Of a DNA stretch of 64,000 nucleotides, positions 37,796-47,734 are shown one piece after another. This DNA comes from Apostichopus japonicus. Lineage: Eukaryota > Echinodermata > Holothuroidea > Aspidochirotida > Stichopodidae. The stretch lies in contig NC_092570.1 in the NCBI RefSeq assembly GCF_037975245.1, positions 19,665,418 through 19,729,417 of the forward strand, given 5' to 3'. The position numbers and the translations under genes are program-made. Within the stretch, counting starts at the first letter, position 1. Each line of letters starts with the position of its first letter. The notes beneath the pieces were generated by a model. That model made no database searches and was not told the origin of the DNA. It was given only the letters and a program-made list of their open reading frames with translations.

Positions 37796-38649
37796 TATAT
37801 TATCTAACTACTGCAAGTCAGGGAATAATTGATCTGGTATTGCATGGCAAAATGCTATTCAAAATTGGCAGCTTCCTAGATAACTGCAAAGATAATTGTA
37901 GCAGTCTTTGTACACAGAAATGGTATTTTATAAGCTACTAAATTAGGAACCTTCCATGCTGCTATAACAAAATGTGGTTAACAGAAAATTATTCCTTGCT
38001 GCTGTTAAAACGGAGCTCATTTATTATAACATTACCAAAAGTAATAAATAACACATATTGTGTCTGCATTTAATAAATTGTCTTTCAATTATAGCAAATA
38101 GTAATTTGAGAATTTCTCATATCTTGACAAAACACAAGATTAATTTTTTTTTATAAATTCACAGTAACATGCATGTGAAGCTCAAGCTCGTTAATAGACT
38201 AACTTTTTAGTTTCAAGATAAACTTTTATTTTGACATTTGAAAATTAAGATTGATCTTTATTTGCCTTTTTTCTGCCCCCTTTTTATAGATATTTTAATT
38301 TTATTATTGAACCTGGAATAAACAAGGTGAAACATATTAATCATGTGTATGTCATGTTGTACGTAACACTTCCTTAAATATCTTGATAAGCAAACCCCAT
38401 TAGAACAATTGAAGAAGTGACTGATGTGAAAACTTAACCATATGTGGTCATAGTTTCTTGCAGGTTCAGAGCAGCTTTCATGCTGTTACAATACTGGTTT
38501 ATAGCTGAATACACTGACAAATGTTGTCTGCTGGAATCCCGAGTAATTAATTACAATATATCAAGTATGGAAAAATTAATTGCAAAATAAAGGGTCTGGT
38601 CACAGTTTGTTATGCAAAGTTATCTAGCAATAAGCAAAAGGGCAAACGT

Positions 38650-38860
38650 GAGGGCATGATTTGGATGGATCCAGCCCTGCAATGTAAACTTATCTCATCT
38701 CAGGTCCAGCTAAAGATAACAAGGTTTCACATTTCATTACTGTCTGCATTTTGTAGCGACACAAACAAAACGTCACTTGCAAGCAACAGAAAGTTAACTT
38801 TTTCAGATGGCCGCACACAGTTTGGGATGATTCTTCAATGCCTTTAAGCCATTAGGTGGG
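38650..38860 (-). repeat. Dispersed repeat copy A (inverted relative to copy at 61.3 kb)
   Basis: The reverse complement contains AAAGTTAACTTTCTGTTGCT, TGCAAGTGACGTTTTGTTTG and ACAAAATGCAGACAGTAATG, then TTATCTTTAGCTGGACCTGA. The same blocks in the same order appear on the plus strand at 61250-61430. About 85-90% alike over ~170 bp. No coding or tRNA promoter seen; family unknown to me. Confidence 0.85.
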
Positions 38861-39991
38861 AAAAAGAGCAATTTAGCAAATGTGCAATTGAAGCATTACA
38901 ATTGGGTTCTAAAGCATTTCCACAGAGGGCGCTATAACATCGGTTCTAATGAGCCTGATCTGTGCGGTTTATAGATCTCATAATCAGAGTAACACAATTG
39001 GGTGAAAGCGCTCACAAACACACACACACACCAGGTGAGCATGCGTACAGATTGGTGGGTGATTGACAGTTCAAGGACGTTCCACTTGCTCAGTTTGGCC
39101 AAACATACAGGATCGTTAGAAAACACAAGTCAAGGTGTGTATAGCAACTAGTTTGACATGAACTTTCAAAATACTTTTCAGTTACGAACGCAACTGTAGT
39201 TAGTAATCAACTCACATTAGTGTTTTATGATCTGCTGTCAGTGACTGCAGCTTGTCAAGTTGTATGACGGCAACCTCTGTTGATGTTTGGCTTGGCTACA
39301 GAGGTCACATGAAAGGGATATTCTGATTTCAAATAATAAGTTAACATATTACAATTTGTTTGAGGACAATTGGTGCTTTAATATGATATCCGAGGGTGCT
39401 CTGCTGTTCATATAAATCGAATGTCTACTTCACACCGAAGAAAGAGCATCTCTAGGATCAGATCAGAACTGGATCCCTTGCTGAGGATAATCCTGTGTGA
39501 ATGCTTGAATCGCAAAAGGGGAGATCAGATCCATAATACCAGCTTCAAAACTCAGTGTGAACCCAATTGGGGGATCAGGGTAGGTTGGCCAGATGTCCAG
39601 CAAAAGGCTGGACAGTCCGGCGATTCATTGCATAGCCTTTTATCAGGGTTTTCTTCTCATGGGTTGCATATGAATGTCCTACATATTTGCAATAAATTTT
39701 GCATTGGACATTCGATATGTACGTAAATGCCAAAGCTTCACATTTTGAAAACTACTTGTTGGTGAAGTGTACAGCTGGCTTCCCTTATGACTGTAATCTT
39801 TGCCATAAAGTTTTACCACTGTATTAGTGTAGGCTACAGCGAGGCTCCTGACTTCTGCTATGGGTTCGAGGGTCAATTATAGGAGGCCTGATGGGAAAAC
39901 TTAGAGGGCGCTCACGGATATACTGGACTAAGAGATGTATTTCAAAAATGTATACATATATGGTAGGAATCAAGAGTACAAAAAAGGTTCC

Positions 39992-40742
39992 AGCAAGGGC
40001 AGATCCAGGATTTAAAAAGGGGGAGGGGGAAATGTCTCTGGGGGTCCTTGAAGCTTTTCAGACAAGCATGTTTTTGAAAATCAGAGTAGATATAAAGATG
40101 CATAGTTATAGGCACTCACATTTTTGGGTGCTTGCCAGCAAAATTATTATAGTTACATTTTGCAACCTTTGAAATGATGTTAAAGAATTTGTGACTGTTT
40201 ATAGGTTGTATGGATTAATGGTAGCCTCCTTTCTACCAGTGGGCAGAGAAGGTGGGGGGGGGGGGCTGACCCCCATAACAGTATGCATGGTTGTGCACCT
40301 GTACTAAGGAGATGATCCATATCTATAGTGCATTGTGCATCTTTACAATGGAAGTATTGATCATCATCAATTTAAATGCAATGAAGCTTTTCAGCTTGTT
40401 TTTGTAAATCGGAATAGCGATAAAGGTGCATTATCAGCTTTCGCATCTTTCAATGTTTGTTGGTTTTATGACATATGAAGACTAAAACCATTTAATATCA
40501 AGGCAGGTGTGCAAGTGACATTTTTGAACTTGGGAGGAGGGGGGGGGTCGCGGGGACTAAGATGTCATGTAGAGGGGCATGCAAAAGGATCCAGGTAAGG
40601 TGTCCCATTGCCTTTGAGAAATTTTGGGGAATAAATGGAAGGTGCTTGAAATTACAAAATGATTATAGCTATACTTTGCAACTTTTGAAACAATATTGAA
40701 TAAGTTTTTATGTTTATGGGTTGTACCACATATGCATGTTTT

Positions 40743-40786
<44 letters not shown>

Positions 40787-40930
40787 GGTACTGTACACTA
40801 AAATGTATTGTAATCTTCTTTCTATCGGTGAGAAGGGGAGGGGGAGGGGTTGGCTGATCCCTAATTACAGTATGCATGGTTGCCCTCCCGTACTAAGGAG
40901 ATCCATCCACATTCGGTTAATTATGGTTGT
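39992..40930. repeat. Internally duplicated repeat with transposon-like left end
   Basis: Left end GCAAGGGCAGATCCAGGATT resembles the CAAGGGCGG/ATCCAGGATTT termini of the other DNA elements. Inside, GAAGCTTTTCAG...GATAAAGATGC-type sequence occurs at 40049 and 40383, and ATTATAGTTACATTTTGCAAC...GGGG...ACAGTATGCATGGTTG occurs at 40146-40300 and 40663-40890. A (TA)n run (40747-40785) expanded inside the second copy. No matching right terminus was found. Confidence 0.6.
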
Positions 40931-40999
40931 ATTGATTTAGCGAATATAACTGAAGTGGCTGCAGCATTTCTTCTACCATTCTTACCGTTCTAAATTGAC

Positions 41000-43590
41000 G
41001 GACCCTTGAGAATGATAGATGATCTGTTATAACAGCAATACTCTAAACTCTTCAAAACACAAAGTATCAGTTAAATAATTAAAATGTATCCAACCTACTG
41101 GCCCTACTGCTGCCTCCGCCTTGTTTACCCAGTTTGTGTAAAAGTCAACACAGTCAGTCAGTATTTCTTTGAGATTCAAAGCTGGCTTTATCTACCACAA
41201 AACAAACCCTGCTCAAGTAATTCAAACAAAGAGACACAGTTTATTCTAAGTTTGTCCAAAATAGTTTACCATTGTTTAAGAGAGATAATCCCTCACCAGA
41301 TCTTGGGAAGTTTAAATACCTAGTAAACTCTGACATTGTAGGAAATACACAAGTTGCCAAACTTATGTAGATATGTAAGGTTAGCTGGTAAAGAAAACAG
41401 TTTATAGCTGCAGGCGATGCTAAGTGAATTAATGCCATAAACTTAATTGTAAAGTTTCTTTGGTTGTCAACACTGTCAAGGTTTAATAATTTAACCTTAT
41501 TTCTATGGATGTGATAACTAGGAAAGTAAAATAATCGATTTAGCAATTATCCCAATTGAAGAAGTTCAACTCCTGGATTTTTAGTAAACTTGCCTTGCTT
41601 TTGCTTAAAATAGGATTTTACAATATGACATACATATTTCCCATGCAGCAGGGAACATCCACCAGTCAGTAATTTTAAACATTATGACTACATGCCAGAC
41701 TGAACATTTTACCGCTGATATATAGACAGGTTTTTTGGTTAGTATTAATTTATTCACGTACGAAGAGAAAATCAGAATTGTTAAAAAAAAGAAGTTCTCC
41801 ATTTAAAAAAAAAAAAATGGTTATCAAGCATATATTAGGTGTGGACTGAGCCTTAGTTTGTTTTTCAGCAAATCTTTCAAAAGTTAACCTAAAGCAAAAA
41901 CGAAAAAAACGTACAAATTTAATACTCACAGCACTGTTGTAAATGTATCGATAGTACTTGTTCAGAAAGATAAAATTCTGCCATTTCTCCAGATTAAAAA
42001 AATCTGAGATAAAGATATAAAGTTTTCTTAGCACCAACGGTGTAAAAATGAAGTTTAAAAATTGAATTGGGACGGATCAGTGTGAATCAGGTACTGACAA
42101 GTAATGTCACCATTTTACTATCGTAATGACCACATAAGTAAATATAAGTATATAAACATAAGTAAATATTTCAAGTGACTGTTCATATATCTCTATGTAC
42201 AGCACATCTTGGTCGAGCCTGCTTTGAAACGACATGTCGTTTTCAGGCCAATGAACACCTCTTGAGAGATAAGGTATAAACATATTTTGAACCAATCATA
42301 TAGATTGCATCTGATATTCTAGTTATCATTCTAGTATTAAAAGAAACATGTGACACATGTCATTACATATAAAAATGTGAAATTTCCTCAGTCTACTAAA
42401 ACTTGGATGATTATTGAATTTTGCTTTTGCTTCAATATAAGACCAAACAAGAAATAGTTATTTATTCTGTGTACAGACGTCAGAGGCATTTTTTTAAACG
42501 GGGGTACTTGTAGGGGTCACCAGGTTGTGCCCAGGAAAACATACTACTATCCATTCCTCTATTGGTAGCTATGGTTGAGAAACGTCTAGGTAAGTACCAT
42601 TTAAAAGAGAATAACTTTAGAGGGAAAAATCATCTTTTTCACATTTGCCAATCTCCCGCATCCCACTGCCCCTCTCCTCCCACTGCCCCTCCCCTCACCT
42701 CCCACAGCCCCATCCCCTTTCCCCCTTTCCCCATTAACTTTAACTTCTGCTATCCTCCAATATTTAGGTTCTCATGTGTCAGTATATAGTAACTCATGGT
42801 TCTTTCCATGGACTTTGTTTCTCATATCTGCAGAAGATATCACTGTACAGTTTGAAGCTGTACACTCGATAGATCATATTCTAATATATTCCACAAATGT
42901 GGCTCGATCAGTAATTTATGTTCCTTCCTATCTGCGGCGATAAATGTAAATCAATCGCAGTTGAATTCAAGCCGTGTCGTCCTGGTGCATCGTGGGATTA
43001 ATCCATCGACTGTCCTCTCAGATGTTCTAAATCAAACGGTGAGAATAGTTTTTTTTTAGTTTTGACTCAGATGGAGCAATCATCTGTAAAACCATGTAAG
43101 TCTGCGTCAGGTCGTCGTCGGGAGACTGTTTATAAAAGAAATCACTCAAAAGCAGTGGCGAAAAAATAGCAGCCCCGAATATTTTGACTGTGATTAAGTC
43201 CGTCTCGGTTTATGTGTACGATACTCTGTCACTGCCGCCCAGTCAAAGCCGAGATTGGCTGATGTGATCTTTAATTTGTTGAGATAAGAAGAAGGCAAAG
43301 TACTGCCTGGTTAGGAATGCATGATGTTAGCACAGTGACCTACTACACTGACTAGATGGTGAAAATTATATAAGTGAACCATTAACAGAATATACACTGC
43401 ACTTGATAGCACTGTGTCACACACTAAATTTGAACTTTCGTTTGGTGACAATTGTATACTATTTACTGATATTTTATTAGTTGTACCTATAGCAACTGTG
43501 AAAGACTAGATTTTTCTTCTTCTTTTGTGCATAAGTTTAATGAATGATGGAAAACTCATACCTGATAGGGAAATTTTAGGTCATAAATTT
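41000..43590. other. No gene recognised
   Basis: Only short frames and a C-rich patch at 42650-42740; no exon chain on either strand. Confidence 0.5.
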
Positions 43591-43594
43591 CTTT

Positions 43595-43705
43595 GCCCTA
43601 TATTCCATTGTTGTTTTCATATAATGTATGGCGGTTTTGTAAAGTGCTTTGAAGCCATCGCATATTGAGCTATACAAGTTGCTTGTTATTAGTATTATTA
43701 TCATA
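43595..43705 (+). repeat. Probable LINE/SINE 3' end fragment
   Basis: GTAAAGTGCTTTGAAGCCAT...GAGCTATACAAGTTGC followed by TTATTAGTATTATTATC resembles the GTAAAGCGCTTTGA...CGCTATATAAG...(ATT)n tails of many animal LINEs and their SINEs. Only the tail is present. Confidence 0.55.
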
Positions 43706-44462
43706 ATTGTCTAAAATTTCCCAGTCAGGTTTCCATTATTCATTTTAATACTCATATAATACTTATATATATGAAAAGCTCAAGTTTCTCTTGAAATCCC
43801 TTCCAATGCCACTTTCTGGGTTGTATCAAATGAAACTGGGGTATCCACCCCAATCAAGATTGTCACACTCTTTTTTTTTACAATTTGAAAAGATTGTCAC
43901 ACTCTGGTAAATACAATTTGAATATTTTTATCAGCTTCATTGTTTTAATTATAAGTTCATTAATCATGACTGCGCACCTACTTAGAAATGATCCACAGAG
44001 CTGCCATGCCTCTTTAAAACACATCATGGAGGCACATTAGGGTAAAGTATCCATGTGTATGTGTTTTGTAGTTGGCTAGTCAGCAGAAGGGAGCTTTAGA
44101 GGCAGGAGCAAACAACAACGTATGCTGATAATAGAGGCAGGAAGGATGAGATGGAGAGCGGCAAATAGGATACTTGTAAGAGGCGAGAGTTGTGAGGATA
44201 GGAGAGCTTTTTGATCAAGACTATTTTGAGATGAAAAATATGTACACGGAGAAGAACAATTAAATGCTTTTGTACACGAATGGTGTTCGCCAGTAAAAAC
44301 AGACACAACTAATATACATAGACGCAATAAGCAGACTACAGGATTCATTGTTCCTTAGCAACACAAGGCCCCTAGCTGTAAGAGAAGCGCATATGATTTG
44401 GTTGGAGTAACTGCGGTAAGCAATCTTTAAGACTCTGACAGTAGATATATGACAGTCCATAC

Positions 44463-44745
44463 CAGGCGCATAGCCAAGGAGGGGGGGAGCGAAGGGGGCA
44501 GCCGCCCCCCCCTTGAGCATATATATTTATATTTTTTTAATGTTTTTATGATATCGCTAGTAATTTCAAAAGAGAAATGCTAAGATGCAACTTACAAGGC
44601 CTGGGAAGTGCCATTTCCAGCGATCTGGGAGGCATTTTCAGCCAAAATTTTCTTGTACACTTCGCGCCAACCATGGTGGCGCTATGCTTAGATAGTTTGC
44701 CTAAATTTTTGCCCCTCCCTTGGCAAATTCCTGGCTACGCGCCTG
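44463..44745. mobile_element. Short hAT-like transposon with perfect 8-bp duplication
   Basis: Ends CAGGCGCATAGCCAAGG and CCTGGCTACGCGCCTG (inverted, one difference plus one insertion). Flanked by GTCCATAC at 44455-44462 and 44746-44753. 283 bp, no coding. Contains the conserved hairpin block at 44601-44696, 49 bp from the right end. Confidence 0.92.
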
Positions 44746-45133
44746 GTCCATACAGATCAAGTTTTTTGATGAGACGGAAAGTAAATCTAAAGAACGTCAT
44801 CATCTTAACCTAAGTAATTCTCTAATATTCACCGTAAATGCCTGTTACAATGGCGTTCTGTTGTCTGCGGAACGCTTATCCAACTGACAACGTGTCACAT
44901 AATATGTAAGTAGCAACTGGAAGCATGTCACATGATCCTCCATGGTTGGTACGTTTGCTCGTACTGTGGAGTGCTCCTTCCAGGAAATTTTAAGTTCCCA
45001 TAAATTCCCATAAATATTAGCCTACTTCAAAACATAAAGTTGAATTGGATTTGTTCTAACCTAAACCATGGATGTTTATGAAGCAGTACTGTCGCCATGG
45101 GGAATCAATTAACCTGAGGACATGGCCCTTTAT

Positions 45134-45780
45134 CAAGGGCGGCGGAACCGGGGGGGCACAGGGGGCACGTGCCCCCCCACTTTTCCTCAGGTTAAAAATG
45201 TGCCCTTTTTCTACATAAAAATTGAGGTGTCTCAAGTTAGCAATTAGAGGCCAGGGAACCAGAATGAACACTCGGGAAGGGCCGTTTCCGGCCATCTGAG
45301 GGGTTTGTAAAACCAAAAATTTTCTTGTACGCTCCACGCCAACAGATGATGGCGCTCCGCTCAGGTAGTCGTGCATACAACTTTGCAAATCCTGGCTACG
45401 CCCCTGACTTTTAATGAGTTTCTGTCGGCCAAACTCAAAGCTATTTCGAATGGAAAAAATTTGTTAAGATATTAACAAGAAATAAACTCTAATTCGGAAG
45501 ATTCCTACATTAGCAACTAGCATGATTTCACCTCATTTTGTCTCAAAAGAAAACTTGTTCCTTGTTTCCCAATTTGCTCATTGGATATTGCAGTGCTATA
45601 TGCATATTTTCCTTGAGGGGGGGGGGGCATCGATGGAGTGATGTGTATACGCAAATAAGATAATACAATAAGAGTTATAAAGGGTACTAAATATAAGGCT
45701 GCATCAGTCCAATCGAATTTCTGCAAAGAGCCCTTTGATGTCGGTGCCCCCCCAGATTAAAAGTGCTTCCGCCGCCCTTG
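45134..45780. mobile_element. hAT-like transposon, CAAGGGCGGCGGAA ends, perfect 8-bp duplication
   Basis: Perfect 14-bp inverted ends CAAGGGCGGCGGAA, both followed inward by long G/C runs. Direct repeat CCCTTTAT at 45126-45133 and 45781-45788. 647 bp. Inside is the conserved hairpin block (45271-45369) followed by CCTGGCTACGCCCCTG at 45391-45406. That is a terminus belonging to the other end-type, so this element looks hybrid or contains a truncated nested copy. Confidence 0.92.
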
Positions 45781-46952
45781 CCCTTTATAGTGGTTGTAGA
45801 TGATCTTTGTCAAAAATTACACTGCAGTTCCATTTTGAATGCATGTGCAGGGTCACCTCAAAATTGCAATATGTCCCTCCTCCGTATGGCCTCTGCTATT
45901 ACAAAAAAGATGGAAGTACAATTAAGTGAGTGTGAATATTTGCAGCAAGCTTGCCCTCGATCCCCACCCTACCCTCCCCCTCTTCTTCTTAGGTGATATT
46001 CCTTGTTAATTGTTATGTACATGTCTAGATTATATGTCTTTATAACTTAGTGAACCCCAATACACTGGAAATCAAAATTGAAACTCATAAACCAGTCACT
46101 TCCGAAATATATTGATTTAAGGTCACAAATCCTGGATGAACAGATTATAACATATAAACCATATTACCTTTGACCTATTTATCTTTGAAGTTGACCTACT
46201 TCATGACTATATCCATTGAACTTTGATGATCCATTACTTTTTTTTCTTTTGTGGGTTAATTTCCCTTACATTTTCATGTATTGTTTTTAAAATTCTTCAT
46301 GGCAATCCGAATGTCGCTGCAGTGGTGGGTGCATTCTTCGCTTGAAAGCCCCGGCCCTTCACCAACCATTGACCAAATCCAAGTTTTTGTGGTGATAGGA
46401 TGCGTTTCATATTTGTGCATTACGTCTATGAAATGCCCTGCCGTTGGTGCTTCGTCTCTTACCCACCTTTGATTGGTTCAAGTCCAAAATTTATCCAAAA
46501 ACTATCAAATATCATCTTTTTTATCATGTACTTCAATGACATATTCATGTGTTTATTTGTCGTAACCTTCTTTTTACTAGTTTCATTAAATTGATAGATT
46601 TTTTTTTTTTTTCTGATTTTGCTTTGACTACATGTTTGCTTCTCTGATTACTCTTATGTGTCTTATATTTGTATTTTTTTAAAATAACCTTTATAATGTT
46701 AAGTCCAACCATCTTCCTCAAAACAGCTAAGAAAAAACTTACTCTATCTTAGAGATATCAGAATTGTTCATAATTCATACACAAGACTTACAGTAAGCAA
46801 GTAAAGATATGACATGATGCAAATTATGCAGGAGTGCATGGTATTCTTGATTTATTAATATGATTAATGTACATTTTCAATACTGGAGATGAGTTTTGCA
46901 AATGCTGCTAAAATATTGAAAATTGTGATCACGACCTACGTACTAGCGTCAT

Positions 46953-47379
46953 TTTCAGTGTCGACACTATTGCATTCACCTGCATGGTTTTCAGTGTCGA
47001 CACTATTGCATTAACCTTCGTGGTTTTCAGTGTCGACACTATTGCATTCACCTGCGTGGTTTTCAGTGTCGACACTATTGCATTCACCTGCGTGGTTTTC
47101 AGTGTCGACACTATTGCATTCACCTGCGTGGTTTTCAGTGTCGGCACTATTGCATTCACCTGCGTGGTTTTCAGTGTCGACACTATTGCATTCACCTGCG
47201 TGGTTTTCAGTGTCGGCACTATTGCATTCACCTGCGTGGTTTTCAGTGTCGGCACTATTGCATTCACCTGCGTGGTTTTCAGTGTCGACACTATTGCATT
47301 CACCTGCGTGGTTTTCAGTGTCGACACTATTGCATTCACCTGCGTGGTTTTCAGTGTCGGCACTATTGCATTCACCTGT
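46953..47379. repeat. 36-bp minisatellite, 12 copies
   Basis: Unit TTTTCAGTGTCGACACTATT GCATTCACCTGCGTGG with two interspersed variants, GTCGACAC and GTCGGCAC. GTGTCGACAC is a perfect 10-bp palindrome. As 36 is a multiple of three, repetitive frames are open on both strands; they lack flanking coding signals. Confidence 0.95.
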
Positions 47380-47734
47380 GCAATATGGAAAGAATAACAG
47401 AGAGAGAGAGTGAAAGTTGGATCTATGACATCACAGACTGACAAAGTGAGCTATAGAGATCCCTCACATATATGACTCCTAGAGGTAGGTGTACCATAGA
47501 TATTGGGGGTATGTGGGGAGGGCATGGGCAGGGACGGGGTCGCTGGGGACAGAATGGGCAGTTGCTCTTCTCTGAGCCTAAATCTATTAAACAAAGATGA
47601 TGGTTATTTGTTTCTATTTAACTGAAGCAATCTGTACTGTACAGCTATAAATGCAGTTGCCTATAGATAAGTTGATGCTATTTTTCTGGTTGTGCAACGA
47701 TATATGGAACTTTCAAGCAAGTGTACATAGTATT

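Noticed and set aside
46929-47444. Repetitive 12-residue-repeat protein of up to 171 codons
   Set aside because: 36-bp minisatellite artefact; open in several frames at once and without coding signals outside the array.
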